Positions 1 through 9,699 of a stretch of DNA of 64,000 nt are shown in pieces (positions within the stretch are counted from its first letter, which is position 1; each line of letters starts with the position of its first letter). The DNA comes from Mesorhizobium sp. (GTDB lineage Bacteria > Pseudomonadota > Alphaproteobacteria > Rhizobiales > Rhizobiaceae). Position numbers and translations under genes: made by a program. The notes beneath the pieces were generated by a model that worked only from the letters and a program-made list of their open reading frames with translations, was not told the origin of the DNA and did not search any database. The DNA is taken from assembly GCA_004963905.1 (NCBI GenBank), contig SUGL01000027.1, positions 29,769-93,768 on the forward strand. The letters run 5' to 3'.

Positions 1-798
1 GCTCGGGCTTGTCTCGATGCCGGCTGCAGCAGCGTAACGCTGTTCGGCACCACCGGCGAAGGCGCTTCCGTCGGCACTGCGGAACGGCAGGCGGTCATCG
101 ATGCCATGCTTGCGGCGGGTATTCCGGCCGACCAGCTTGTCGCCGGCGTGCTGGTCGATGCGGCGGAGGATGCCGCGGAGCAGTGCCGTCAGGCCTTGCA
201 GCGCGGTGCCCGCAACATCCTGCTCGCGCCGCCGAGCTACTTCAAGAATGTCGGCGACGATGGGCTGTTCGGCTGGTTCGGGGCCGTGTTCGCCGCGCTC
301 GGTCCGCTCGCCCGCGGCATGCTGCTCTACAACATCCCCTCGGTCACGACGGTGCAGCTGTCGCTCGATCTGATCGGCCGGCTGCGCAAGGCGTATCCGG
401 GCGTGGTTGCCGGGGTCAAGGATTCCGGCGGAGACTGGACATACAGCGAAGCGCTGCTGAAGGCGCATGGCGACCTGATAATCCTGATCGGCGACGAACG
501 GCATCTGGCGCCGGCGGTGCGGATCGGCGGCCAGGGCGCGATTTCCGGCATGGCCAATTTCGCCGCCGGCGAGCTTCGCGCGATGATCGACAGCGGTCGC
601 GACGATTCCCGCGTGGAGGGCTTCGTCCTCGAATTGCTCAGGCATCCGGTCATCCCGGCGGTGAAGGCGATGGTAGCGCGCCAGACCGGCGACGAACGCT
701 GGCTGACGGTCCGGCCGCCGCTCGAGCCGGTCGCGCCACCGGAGCGGCAGCAGCTTGGTGCCGCTTACGACCGGCTGTTCTCGACGCAAGCGGCATGA
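1..798 (+). CDS. DHDPS/N-acetylneuraminate lyase family aldolase (5' partial)
   Basis: The reading frame is open from base 1, so the N-terminus lies outside the window; 265 residues are visible. The family motif GTTGEG is at visible residues 16-21. The catalytic Tyr is in LLYNIPS (about Tyr110) and the Schiff-base Lys in AGVKDSGGD (about Lys140), with the spacing usual for this TIM-barrel family. Members condense or cleave pyruvate-containing substrates (dihydrodipicolinate, sialic acid, keto-deoxy sugar acids). The next genes are a GntR regulator and a sugar ABC importer, so a catabolic lyase acting on an imported sugar acid or a similar compound is more likely than lysine biosynthesis. The substrate cannot be read from the sequence. 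Confidence 0.9.
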   Translation, partial: ARACLDAGCSSVTLFGTTGEGASVGTAERQAVIDAMLAAGIPADQLVAGVLVDAAEDAAEQCRQALQRGARNILLAPPSYFKNVGDDGLFGWFGAVFAALGPLARGMLLYNIPSVTTVQLSLDLIGRLRKAYPGVVAGVKDSGGDWTYSEALLKAHGDLIILIGDERHLAPAVRIGGQGAISGMANFAAGELRAMIDSGRDDSRVEGFVLELLRHPVIPAVKAMVARQTGDERWLTVRPPLEPVAPPERQQLGAAYDRLFSTQAA

Positions 799-820
799 GC
801 GGCGGAGGGCGCTGATCGGC

Positions 821-1480
821 ATGGACGACACGAGCGAGCCGGCAACCCTGAGGGAAAAGGCCTATGCCAGCTTCACGCGGCATCTGCTGGCCCGCGACCT
901 CAGGCCGGGTCAATTCGTGTCGCAGCGCGAACTGGTCGCCTTCACCGGCCTGCCGCTCGGAGCCATCCGCGAGATCGTGCCGCGGCTCGAGGCGGAAGGG
1001 CTGCTGACCACTATACCGCAGCGCGGCATGCAGATCGCGCATATCGACATCAGCCTGATCCGCGAGGCCTTCCAGTTTCGCCTGTTCATGGAACGCGAGG
1101 CGGTCGCGCTGTTTGCCGTCAACGCTTCCGACGCCGAGATTGCACGGCTCCGGCGCGAACACGAGGACATGCTCGCGCAGGCGCTGGCGCAGACCCCGAC
1201 GCCGGAAATGGAAGCCAAGGCGCAGAGCATCGACTGGGCCATGCATGACACATTCATCAGCGCGCTGGGCAACGAGATCATCGCCAAGGCCTATCTGGTC
1301 AATTCGGTGAAGATCAGGCTGATCCACCAGGAGCGGTTTCGCATCGACGGTCGCGTCGTGCCGGTCATGCGCGAGCACCTGGCGGTGATCGACGCGCTGG
1401 AGAAACGCGATCCGCAGAAGGCGGTCGAGGCGATCAGCCAGCACATCGACAACGCGCGCCGGCTGGCGCTCCAGATTTGA
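821..1480 (+). CDS. GntR family (FCD domain) transcriptional regulator
   Basis: 219 residues. An N-terminal winged helix (about residues 8-72) is followed by an all-helical FCD ligand-binding domain, typical of FadR-subfamily repressors that sense carboxylates or sugar acids. The ATG at 821 is preferred to upstream in-frame starts because it lies after the stop of the lyase gene and follows GGAGGG at 803-808. It sits between the lyase and the binding-protein gene, so it probably controls this operon in response to the transported compound or its product. Confidence 0.88.
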   Translation: MDDTSEPATLREKAYASFTRHLLARDLRPGQFVSQRELVAFTGLPLGAIREIVPRLEAEGLLTTIPQRGMQIAHIDISLIREAFQFRLFMEREAVALFAVNASDAEIARLRREHEDMLAQALAQTPTPEMEAKAQSIDWAMHDTFISALGNEIIAKAYLVNSVKIRLIHQERFRIDGRVVPVMREHLAVIDALEKRDPQKAVEAISQHIDNARRLALQI

Positions 1481-1489
1481 GGAAGACCC

Positions 1490-1510
1490 GCGCCGCAATC
1501 GTCGCGGCGC
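1490..1510 (+). other. Intercistronic hairpin before binding-protein gene
   Basis: Inverted repeat GCGCCGC at 1490-1496 and GCGGCGC at 1504-1510 with a 7-nt loop. It lies between the GntR stop and the ribosome-binding site (GGGAGGAAG) of the binding-protein gene. It could stabilise or segment the operon mRNA. No U-tract follows, so it is not an intrinsic terminator. Confidence 0.45.
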
Positions 1511-1538
1511 TATCGACAACGACAACCGGGAGGAAGAA

Positions 1539-2876
1539 ATGTCGTCCAATCCATTCAGCCCAACCAGGAGGCAACTGCTCCAGGGAACAGCCGCACTCGC
1601 CGCCGCCGGCCTTGCAGGTCTTCGTCCGGGCCTCGCCGCGGGCGTCGACTGGAAGCGCTTTGCCGGCACGACGCTCGACGTCAATCTGGTCAAGAGCCCG
1701 CGCAGCGACACCATCCTGAAGAATCTCGCCGAGTTCGAGGAGCTGACCGGCATCAAGGTCAATGCCGAGGCGACGCCCGAACAGCAGCAGCGCCAGAAGA
1801 CGGTGATCGAACTCAGCTCCGGCAAGCCCAGCTTCGATGTCGTGCATCTGAGCTACCATGTGCAGAAGCGGCAGTTCGAGAAGGGCGGCTGGCTGGCCGA
1901 CATTTCCAGCTATCTTGCCGATCCGGGCCTCACCGATCCGGGGCTGGTCGCAAGCGACTTCGCCGAGGCCGGCATGCAGTTCGCCAAGGACAGCCAGGGC
2001 GTGCTGCGTTCGCTGCCGTTCTCCGTCGACTTCTGGATCCTTTACTGGAACAAGGAGCTGTTCGACGCCAAGGGGCTGAAATATCCCGAGAGCTTCGAGC
2101 AGCTGGTGGCCGCCGCGGAAGCGCTGACGGATCCGTCGAGCAACACGTTCGGCTTCGTCGCCCGCGGTCTCAAAAACGCCAACACGCCGGTCTGGACGTC
2201 GCTGATGCTCGGCTATGACATGACGCCGCTCGGCAGCGACGGCAAGCTGCGCACGACATCGCCGGAAGCGGTCGAAGCCGCCAGCCTCTACCAGCGGCTG
2301 ATGACCAAGGCCGCGCCTCCCGGTGTCACCGGCTTCAACTGGGCCGAGGCGCAATCCGCCTTCCTGCAGGGCAAGATCGGTATGTGGTTCGACGGCGTCG
2401 GCTTCGCGCCGCCCATGGAAAATCCGGAAAAATCGCGGGTGGTCGGCAAGGTCGGCTACGGCGTCATGCCAAAGGGGCCGAAAGCGCATGCCTCGGGTAC
2501 GTTCGGCGACGGCATCGGCGTGACGTCCGCCAGCTCGAAGAAGGAAGCGGCTTATCTGTTCTGCCAGTGGGCGGTATCGCCGGCCATGGGCGCGCGCCTG
2601 CTGCAGGCCGGCGCCGGCGTGCCGTTCCGCAAATCCGTGCTCGAAGACCCCAAGGTGCGTGAGGGCGTCACGATGCCGTCGAGCTGGCTGGACGCCGTGA
2701 TCGGCTCCGGCAACATCAGCCGGCTGGCGCTGCCGGTCATCATCCCGGTCACCGAGTTCCGCGATATCTATGGCGTGGCGCTGACCAACATGATTGCCGG
2801 CGCCGATCCCGCTGCGGAGCTGAAGAAGGCCACCGAGCAGTTCCAGCCGGTTCTCGACAGGAGCGAGCAGGGCTGA
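1539..2876 (+). CDS. ABC sugar transporter substrate-binding protein (Tat-type signal)
   Basis: 445 residues, the usual size for a family 1 (MalE/UgpB-like) solute-binding protein. The N-terminus has a twin-arginine motif (TRRQLL, Arg10-Arg11), a hydrophobic Ala/Gly stretch and a likely cleavage near GLAAG, so Tat export to the periplasm is likely. A strong Shine-Dalgarno (GGGAGGAAG) precedes the ATG. It is followed without a gap by two MalF/MalG-type permeases and a MalK/UgpC-type ATPase, which makes a complete CUT1 importer. The ligand is unknown; the linked DHDPS/NAL-family lyase suggests a sugar acid or amino-sugar-like compound. Confidence 0.92.
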   Translation: MSSNPFSPTRRQLLQGTAALAAAGLAGLRPGLAAGVDWKRFAGTTLDVNLVKSPRSDTILKNLAEFEELTGIKVNAEATPEQQQRQKTVIELSSGKPSFDVVHLSYHVQKRQFEKGGWLADISSYLADPGLTDPGLVASDFAEAGMQFAKDSQGVLRSLPFSVDFWILYWNKELFDAKGLKYPESFEQLVAAAEALTDPSSNTFGFVARGLKNANTPVWTSLMLGYDMTPLGSDGKLRTTSPEAVEAASLYQRLMTKAAPPGVTGFNWAEAQSAFLQGKIGMWFDGVGFAPPMENPEKSRVVGKVGYGVMPKGPKAHASGTFGDGIGVTSASSKKEAAYLFCQWAVSPAMGARLLQAGAGVPFRKSVLEDPKVREGVTMPSSWLDAVIGSGNISRLALPVIIPVTEFRDIYGVALTNMIAGADPAAELKKATEQFQPVLDRSEQG

Positions 2877-3814
2877 TGTCCGCCATCGCCCCAGAACGCG
2901 CGGGGGTGACGACGCAAGCCATCGAGGAGAGCCAGCCGGTCCGGCTGGCTCCCAACTACTGGCCCTTCGTCGTCCCTGCGCTCGTCGTCGTCGGCGCGGT
3001 GATCGTCTTTCCGTGGGCCTTCACGCTGTGGATGAGCGTCAACAGCTGGACGCTCGGCCAGTCGCGAAGCTTCGCCGGCATGGAAAACTATCTCCGCCTG
3101 GCGAGCGATCCGCGCTTCTGGGAATCGCTCTGGCATACCTTGACCTACACCTTCCTGTCGGTGGTCGCGCCGATGTTCCTCGGCACCGTCGCCGCCCTGA
3201 TCTTCGACGCCAGGTTTGCCTTGCGCGGCCTGCTACGCGGCATCTTCGTGATGCCGATGATGGCCACGCCCGTTGCCGTGGCATTGGTCTGGACCATGAT
3301 GTTCCATCCGCAGCTCGGCGTGCTCAACTATCTCTTGTCGCTGGTCGGCATTCCGGCGCAGGAGTGGATATTCAACGCCAACACCGTCATTCCTTCGCTG
3401 GTCGCGGTCGAGACCTGGCAGTGGACGCCGCTGGTGATGCTGATCGTGCTGGGCGGCCTGGCATCCGTGCCGCGCGAGCCGTTCGAGAGCGCCGAGATCG
3501 ACGGCGCCAACGCCTGGCAGCAGTTCCGCTACCTCACCTTGCCGATGATCGCGCCGTTCCTGATGATCGCGGTCATCATCCGCACGATCGATGCGCTGAA
3601 GAGCTTCGACATCATCTACGCGATGACCCAGGGCGGGCCGGGCACGGCGTCGGAAACGATCAACATCTATCTCTATAACACCGCCTTCTCCTATTACGAC
3701 ATGGGCTATGGCTCGGCCATGGCCGTGGTCTTCTTCATCGTCATCGTGGCGCTGTCCTTCACCCTCTTGATGCTGCGCCAGCGCTCGCAATGGATCGACG
3801 CGGAGGGCAAATAG
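2876..3814 (+). CDS. ABC sugar transporter permease (MalF-like)
   Basis: 312 residues with about six transmembrane segments. The EAA loop (residues about 205-225, ESAEIDGANAWQQFRYLTLPMI) contacts the ATPase in binding-protein-dependent importers. The ATG overlaps the stop of the binding-protein gene (TGATG), implying translational coupling. It forms the membrane channel with the next gene. Confidence 0.93.
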   Translation: MSAIAPERAGVTTQAIEESQPVRLAPNYWPFVVPALVVVGAVIVFPWAFTLWMSVNSWTLGQSRSFAGMENYLRLASDPRFWESLWHTLTYTFLSVVAPMFLGTVAALIFDARFALRGLLRGIFVMPMMATPVAVALVWTMMFHPQLGVLNYLLSLVGIPAQEWIFNANTVIPSLVAVETWQWTPLVMLIVLGGLASVPREPFESAEIDGANAWQQFRYLTLPMIAPFLMIAVIIRTIDALKSFDIIYAMTQGGPGTASETINIYLYNTAFSYYDMGYGSAMAVVFFIVIVALSFTLLMLRQRSQWIDAEGK

Positions 3815-4636
3815 ATGAGCTCGCGGCTGCTCAACAAGCTGGGCCTGTTCTTCGCGGCGCTGGTGCTCGTCTCGCCGGCGATCCTGTTCTTCCTCTGGAT
3901 GATCTCGCTGTCGCTCAAATTCGAGATCGACAACGGCGCGTACCCGCCGATCCTGATCCCCGAGCGCTTCGCCTGGTCGAACTACGCGAAAGTGTTCGAG
4001 GAGAACAATTTCCTGCTCTATCTCTGGAACTCGGTGCTGGTGACCGGCACGGCGACGCTGCTGGCGCTGCTGATCGGTGTCCCGGCCGGCTACGGCATCG
4101 CCAGGCTCAAGGCCGAGCGCTCGGCGGTCGTCATCATGATCGCCCGGATGACGCCGGGGCTCTCCTATCTCATCCCGCTCTTCCTGCTGTTCCAGTGGCT
4201 GGGCATCCTCGGCACGCTCTGGCCGCAGATCATCATCCATCTGGTGGTGACGGTGCCGATCGTGGTCTGGGTCATGATCGGCTATTTCGAGACGACGCCG
4301 ATGGAGTTGGAGGAGGCGGCCAACATCGACGGCGCCACCTCCTGGCAGGTGTTCCGGCTGGTGGCGCTGCCGATCGCCAAACCGGGCATCGTCGTCGCCT
4401 TCATCCTGTCGGTCATCTTCTCATGGAACAACTTCGTCTTCGGCGTGGTGCTCGCCAGCCGCGAGACGCGGACATTGCCGGTCGCAGTCTACAACATGCT
4501 GTCCTACGAACAGGTGAGCTGGGGACCGCTCGCCGCAGCGGCACTCGTGGTGACGCTGCCGGTGCTGGTCCTGACCATGTTCGCGCAACGGCAGATCGTC
4601 GCCGGGCTGACCGCCGGCGCGGTCAAGGGCGGCTGA
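3815..4636 (+). CDS. ABC sugar transporter permease (MalG-like)
   Basis: 273 residues with six predicted membrane segments and an EAA motif (LEEAANIDGATSWQVFRLVALP). The ATG directly abuts the stop codon of the preceding permease. The C-terminus ends GLTAGAVKGG, a pattern typical of MalG-type permeases. It is the second membrane subunit of the importer. Confidence 0.93.
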   Translation: MSSRLLNKLGLFFAALVLVSPAILFFLWMISLSLKFEIDNGAYPPILIPERFAWSNYAKVFEENNFLLYLWNSVLVTGTATLLALLIGVPAGYGIARLKAERSAVVIMIARMTPGLSYLIPLFLLFQWLGILGTLWPQIIIHLVVTVPIVVWVMIGYFETTPMELEEAANIDGATSWQVFRLVALPIAKPGIVVAFILSVIFSWNNFVFGVVLASRETRTLPVAVYNMLSYEQVSWGPLAAAALVVTLPVLVLTMFAQRQIVAGLTAGAVKGG

Positions 4637-4672
4637 GCGCCCCATCCGCCCTCATTCTTTTGGAGAGACGCA

Positions 4673-5731
<1,059 letters not shown>

Positions 5732-5752
5732 TCGCGGCCGGCCTCGCAGACC

Positions 5753-5856
5753 AGAGCGGTTCAGCGTTTCACGGAATCGCCGAACCGCTCTAAGTATTTG
5801 TTTTTGCGCAATTCCGGACGGAGAACCGTTACACGCTTTTCCTGGAATTGCTCTAA
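5753..5856. repeat. R1 dispersed palindromic repeat (full copy)
   Basis: This is the most complete R1 copy. The first half is an inverted repeat AGAGCGGTTC...GAACCGCTCT. The second half has arms GCAATTCC (5808-5815) and GGAATTGC (5844-5851) around a variable centre. Related copies are at 44455-44636 (interrupted), 56930-57042 (two tandem half-copies), and as partial ends near 37530-37550 and 63920-63955. All are intergenic, like other short palindromic elements of rhizobial genomes. Confidence 0.8.
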
Positions 5857-5952
5857 GCTGGACGGACGGCGCCTGGCCGTCCCGGAGTGTCCTCTTGGCA
5901 AGGCCCTACCGACAGTCGATCACGTCAGCGTGATCGAAACCAGCGATTGTTT

Positions 5953-5980
5953 GGGAATAAACCGACGGTTCCACCGGTCT
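5953..5980 (+). promoter_or_regulatory. Possible ECF sigma-dependent promoter for the sigma/anti-sigma operon
   Basis: GGGAATAA at 5953-5960 followed after about 15-17 bases by CGGTCT at 5975-5980 resembles the bipartite form of ECF promoters (GGAA-type -35 element). ECF operons are commonly autoregulated. The match is by eye only, and the distance to the first likely sigma start is long (about 350 bases). Confidence 0.25.
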
Positions 5981-6338
5981 TCCAGGCATGCGCCGCTCAC
6001 GGCGTTGCAGGAGACCGAGATGACCTATCGTGACGATGCGAATGCCGGGAGGCAGGGAGAAGGCATAAGCCGCCGCTGGCCCCTGGAGCGGCTGAGCCGG
6101 ACCAAAATGCTTTTGGCCTCGCCGTTATGCCTCCGGGCCTGACGCGGCGATGCGCCGTTCCGTTGCCAGACGCTTGACTCCGGTGACGCCAATGCCTTCA
6201 CCTCCACCAAAGCAGGCGCCTTCGCCTGCGATCGCGATCTTCTCCCGCGCAAGCAGGGACGGATCATCGCCTCCCGTTGAGGGTGGTCGCGAAGCCCTGG
6301 CGGGAGCGCCTGACGGTGGGACGGTGTTGAGCGAAAGA

Positions 6339-6863
6339 ATGCTGGCCGCGCGTTTTGCCGAGGTGGTGCTGCCGCATCTTGGCGATGCGCTGTCGCTCGC
6401 CCGCTGGCTGACCGGCAATGCCGCCGACGCCGAGGACGTGGTGCAGGAGGCTTGCCTCAAGGCGCATGCCGGTATTGCTGGGTTCGCTGGGGGAAACCCC
6501 CGCGCGTGGCTGCTCGCCATCGTGCGCAACGCCTCCTACACGTGGATGGCCCGCAACCGCCCGCGCGCCGTGGTCGCCGTCGGCGACCTCGCCGATCTCG
6601 ACGACGTGTCGCCGCCGGACAGCTCAGACAGCCCGGAGGCGGCGCTGATCGCCAAGGCGAACTCGGCCGCGATAGAGGCAGCGATTGCCAGGCTGCCGGA
6701 GGTGTTTCGCGAAACGCTGGTGCTGCGCGACATAAACGGCCTCAGCTACCGCGAGATCGCGGCCATGCTCGGCGTGCCGCAAGGCACGGTGATGTCGCGG
6801 CTGGCGCGGGCGCGCAGCCTGCTGATGACGGATATTGGAGGGCGCCACCATGAGCCCGCATGA
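6339..6863 (+). CDS. ECF-type RNA polymerase sigma factor
   Basis: 174 residues from the ATG at 6339. Region 2 (DALSLARWLTGNAADAEDVVQEA) binds core polymerase and the -10 element; region 4 (LRDINGLSYREIAAMLGVPQGTVMSRLARAR) is a helix-turn-helix for the -35 element. The frame is open upstream to 6150, but that part is Pro/Ser-rich and lacks family similarity; GTG 6324 and TTG 6327 are other possible starts. The gene overlaps the anti-sigma gene by 14 bases, so the two are coexpressed and probably coupled. Confidence 0.9.
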   Translation: MLAARFAEVVLPHLGDALSLARWLTGNAADAEDVVQEACLKAHAGIAGFAGGNPRAWLLAIVRNASYTWMARNRPRAVVAVGDLADLDDVSPPDSSDSPEAALIAKANSAAIEAAIARLPEVFRETLVLRDINGLSYREIAAMLGVPQGTVMSRLARARSLLMTDIGGRHHEPA

Positions 6864-7767
6864 AAATCGCCCGCGTGAGGACGGATTGCCGGAAGACCCG
6901 CAGGATATGAAGCTGATGATCCACGCCCTTGTCGATGGCGAGCTCGACGCCGCGGCCGCACTTGCCGTCGAGCGACGCATGGCCGCCGATCCCGAGCTTG
7001 CCGCCGAGCATGCGCGTCTTGTGGCGTTGCGCAACGCTGTCGCCAGCATGCCGCGTCCGGCGGTCAGCAACGACTTCCTGGCGCGCATCGCGGCCATCGC
7101 CGAGGTGAAAAGCCCGGAAGAAGCGGAGGCGCCGAAGGTCGGTTCCGCAGAGGCGGGGCGGCAGGCGCAACAGCAACAGGGCAAAGTCATAGAGATCCGG
7201 CCGCGCGCGGCACGCCGGTTCAACTCCTTCGACTGGCGCCAGATGGCGGCCTCGATCGTGCTGACGGCGTTTCTCGCCAGCGGCGCGACACAATGGCTGA
7301 TGGTGGAGAATGCGACCGACAGTTTCGCGGTCGACGTCGCCAACGGCCATCGCCGCAGCCTGCTTGCAGCGACGCCTGTCGATATCGTCTCATCCGACCG
7401 GCATACGGTGAAGCCGTGGCTCGACGGCCGCATCGGCGTATCGCCGCCGGCGCCCGACATGGCCAAGGACGGCTATGCGCTGCTCGGCGGACGGGTCGAG
7501 GTCATCGGCGACAGACCGATGCCGGCTCTGGTCTACCGCCATCACGAGCACCTGATCACCCTGGTGGCGGCGCCGCGGCAGAACGAAGCCAAATCCGTGC
7601 CGGTGGCGGACAACCTCTCTGCCGGCGGCTTCCTCTTGGTCCACTGGACCGACGATGCCTTCTCCTACTGGGCGATCTCGGATGCCGAACGCCCGGCGCT
7701 CGACGATTTCGTTGCCCGCTTCCGGGCGGCGATCATCGCCAATCCGGCGGCTGGCAGCCCGGGTTAG
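6850..7767 (+). CDS. Transmembrane anti-sigma factor
   Basis: 305 residues starting at the ATG with GGAGGG at 6837-6842. The N-terminal part (about residues 14-65, with HALVDGELDAAAALAVERRM) looks like the cytoplasmic sigma-binding domain of FecR/RsiW-like anti-sigma factors. A single membrane helix (about residues 135-155) precedes a periplasmic domain. The zinc-ligand cysteines of ZAS anti-sigma factors are absent, so redox sensing through that motif is unlikely. By position it should sequester the upstream sigma factor. The signal is unknown. Confidence 0.82.
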   Translation: MSPHENRPREDGLPEDPQDMKLMIHALVDGELDAAAALAVERRMAADPELAAEHARLVALRNAVASMPRPAVSNDFLARIAAIAEVKSPEEAEAPKVGSAEAGRQAQQQQGKVIEIRPRAARRFNSFDWRQMAASIVLTAFLASGATQWLMVENATDSFAVDVANGHRRSLLAATPVDIVSSDRHTVKPWLDGRIGVSPPAPDMAKDGYALLGGRVEVIGDRPMPALVYRHHEHLITLVAAPRQNEAKSVPVADNLSAGGFLLVHWTDDAFSYWAISDAERPALDDFVARFRAAIIANPAAGSPG

Positions 7768-7866
7768 GCCGATACCGTTTGGCGGGAAGGCAGATGCCTG
7801 TCCGTCCGAGACACTCGCGCCAAAGCACTTGCCCCGTTGCACCGGCCCCCTCGTGCGCAAGTAGAT

Positions 7867-7882
7867 AAGTCGAGATCGACTT
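7867..7882. promoter_or_regulatory. Palindrome upstream of the cyclase gene
   Basis: AAGTCGA-GA-TCGACTT is a perfect 7-bp inverted repeat about 45 bases before the preferred ATG (7926). It could be a protein-binding site or a small hairpin in the leader. There is no further support. Confidence 0.3.
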
Positions 7883-7925
7883 TGGTATGTTATACACGCT
7901 GCGTTCTCGGGGCGGATACGAGGCG

Positions 7926-8816
7926 ATGGATCAGGAAAGACTTCTAGCCGCAGTCCTCTTGGCTGATGTCGTGGGCAGCACGCCGCTCTATGAGCGCATC
8001 GGCGACGATGCCGCTCTGCGGCAGGTCTCGGATTGCCTCGACGCGATACGCGAGATTGTCGCCCAGCACGGCGGCGACTTCATTTACTCGAAAGGCGATG
8101 ACGTGCTCAGCCTGTTCGAGAGACCGGAGGCGGCGCTGAGGGCCGTCTGCCAAATCAACAGCGAAATGACGAGAGCGCCGTTGAACGCCCGGATCGGATT
8201 GCATTTCGGGGCGGTCATTCGCGCGCGGGGCGCGGTATTCGGCGACGTTGTCAATGTCACCGCAAGGCTGTCCACCACGGCCAACCCCGGGGAGGTGCTG
8301 ATCAGCCAGAGCTTCTTCGAAGCGCTTTCCGCGGGCAGCCGCGGTGCCTTGCGGCTCCTCGACAAAATGGCCTTCAAGGGGAAGCAGGAACTCTTCGATG
8401 TATATACTCTGGGGAGCGACGATGGGGCCCTCGGTACGCACATCGCCAGCCTGGGCACCATTATCGAAAGGCGTTCCGCGCCGCCGCGGCAGATCAATCT
8501 AATCATCCGCTATGGAGATCAGTTGGGATCCTGCCGAAACAACGAGTTCGTGACGATCGGCCGATCTCCGGAATGCAACATCGTCGTCCAGCGGCCATGG
8601 GTCTCAAGGCACCACGCGACCTTCACCATTTCGAATGGCAAGGCCCGGCTTATCGAGCGAAGCTCGTCGGGCACGTTTGTGTCGATGGGACCCGGCCATG
8701 AAGTATTCGTGCGCCGCGAAGATATTCTCCTCTTCGGCTCCGGCGTCATCTCGCCTGGACGCAGATCGTCTCTCGGCGACGCCCAGATCCTTCACTACGA
8801 AATTATCTCAGGCTGA
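7926..8816 (+). CDS. Class III adenylate/guanylate cyclase domain fused to FHA domain
   Basis: About 296 residues from the ATG at 7926; an ATG at 7887 in the same frame would add 13 residues. The cyclase homology domain (about residues 5-165) has the metal-binding ADVVGST motif near residue 13 and KGDDVL further on. The C-terminal part (about 195-290) is an FHA phosphothreonine-binding fold with VTIGRSPECNIVV and SRHHATF. Such proteins probably make cAMP or act as regulatory pseudo-cyclases, with the FHA domain linking to Ser/Thr phosphorylation. No kinase gene is adjacent. Confidence 0.88.
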   Translation: MDQERLLAAVLLADVVGSTPLYERIGDDAALRQVSDCLDAIREIVAQHGGDFIYSKGDDVLSLFERPEAALRAVCQINSEMTRAPLNARIGLHFGAVIRARGAVFGDVVNVTARLSTTANPGEVLISQSFFEALSAGSRGALRLLDKMAFKGKQELFDVYTLGSDDGALGTHIASLGTIIERRSAPPRQINLIIRYGDQLGSCRNNEFVTIGRSPECNIVVQRPWVSRHHATFTISNGKARLIERSSSGTFVSMGPGHEVFVRREDILLFGSGVISPGRRSSLGDAQILHYEIISG

Positions 8817-8956
8817 CCCGGCCGGCTCGTTAGCCGCGGACGACTTCAAGCGGCCGCACCGCTGGCGCTGCCGCTGCAGGAAGCTGTCCAGCTCGCCGAG
8901 GCATCTGGTTGCCCCGCCGCCGGCAGGCTGGATCGAGCCTTGTCATGCGCCCGATC

Positions 8957-9685
8957 TCACCGGCAGGTGTAGCCGCCGTCGATTGGGAGGTGGATGCCGG
9001 TGATCATCGAGGCGGCATCGCTGAGCAGGAAGACGATCGGGCCGGCGACCTCGTCCTCGGTCGCCCAGCGGCCGAGCGGCATCTGCTTCAGGAACGGCTC
9101 GGCGACATGCGGCTGGCTCCAGTGGCCGGACGAGATCGGCGTCATCACCACGGTCGGGTTCACGCTGTTGACGCGGATGTTGTATTTGCCCAGTTCCAGC
9201 GCCGAGCAACGGGTGATGTTTTCCAGCGCCGCCTTGGAGGAGCCGTAGGAGATGTGGCCCTCGAGCGCGACCAGAGCCGCCTGGCTGGAGACGTTGACGA
9301 TCGCGCCGCCTTTGCCGATCGCCACCATCTGCCGCGTCGCGTATTTGGTGACCAGCAGCGCGCCGCGCGCATTGACGGTGATGACCTTGTCGAAGATGGC
9401 GATGTCGGTGTCCATCGGCGTCGCGATCTCGCCGCCGAAGCCGCCGCAATTGACCACGCCCCAGAGATCGAGACCTTCGAGAGCGTCGCGGATATCGTCT
9501 TCGGAGGCGAGGTCGAAAGTGACCGTACGGCAACCCGTTTCCCTGGCAATCGCATCGAGGGCCTCTTGCGAGCGTCCTGCGGCGATCACATTGGCGTTGG
9601 CGCGCACCAGATGCCGCACCGTGGCGCCGCCAATGCCGCCGCTGCCGCCCGTCACCAGAATATTTCTGCCCTGAAAATCCGTCAT
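8957..9685 (-). CDS. SDR family oxidoreductase, L-xylulose reductase-like
   Basis: 242 residues, a complete classical short-chain dehydrogenase. The nucleotide-binding motif GGSGGIGG is at residues 13-20, the catalytic Ser at 133/134, and the YxxxK pair at Tyr147 and Lys151. The short N-terminus, DLASED, VNCGG and the VNPTVVMT loop closely recall dicarbonyl/L-xylulose reductases (DCXR), which interconvert xylitol and L-xylulose. It is the distal gene of the minus-strand ABC operon (AGAGGGG before the ATG), so a pentitol or ketose redox step on the imported compound is likely. Confidence 0.87.
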   Translation of the reverse strand: MTDFQGRNILVTGGSGGIGGATVRHLVRANANVIAAGRSQEALDAIARETGCRTVTFDLASEDDIRDALEGLDLWGVVNCGGFGGEIATPMDTDIAIFDKVITVNARGALLVTKYATRQMVAIGKGGAIVNVSSQAALVALEGHISYGSSKAALENITRCSALELGKYNIRVNSVNPTVVMTPISSGHWSQPHVAEPFLKQMPLGRWATEDEVAGPIVFLLSDAASMITGIHLPIDGGYTCR

Positions 9686-9699
9686 GGTCCCCTCTGTGG

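Larger units (their letters stand above)
5732..6338. other. Intergenic region with R1 repeat, hairpin and possible ECF promoter
   Basis: No convincing gene. It holds an R1 repeat (5753-5856), a perfect hairpin with arms CGATCACG and CGTGATCG (5917-5924 and 5929-5936), and a possible ECF-type promoter near 5953-5980. A short frame from an ATG at 6020 to 6142 codes for about 40 residues with no recognisable feature. The stretch 6150-6338 is open in the sigma-factor frame but encodes a Pro/Ser-rich sequence unlike the family. Confidence 0.5.

Noticed and set aside
6020-6142. Short frame of about 40 codons upstream of the sigma factor
   Set aside because: Weak ribosome-binding site, no motif and no conservation evidence; kept out of the gene list.
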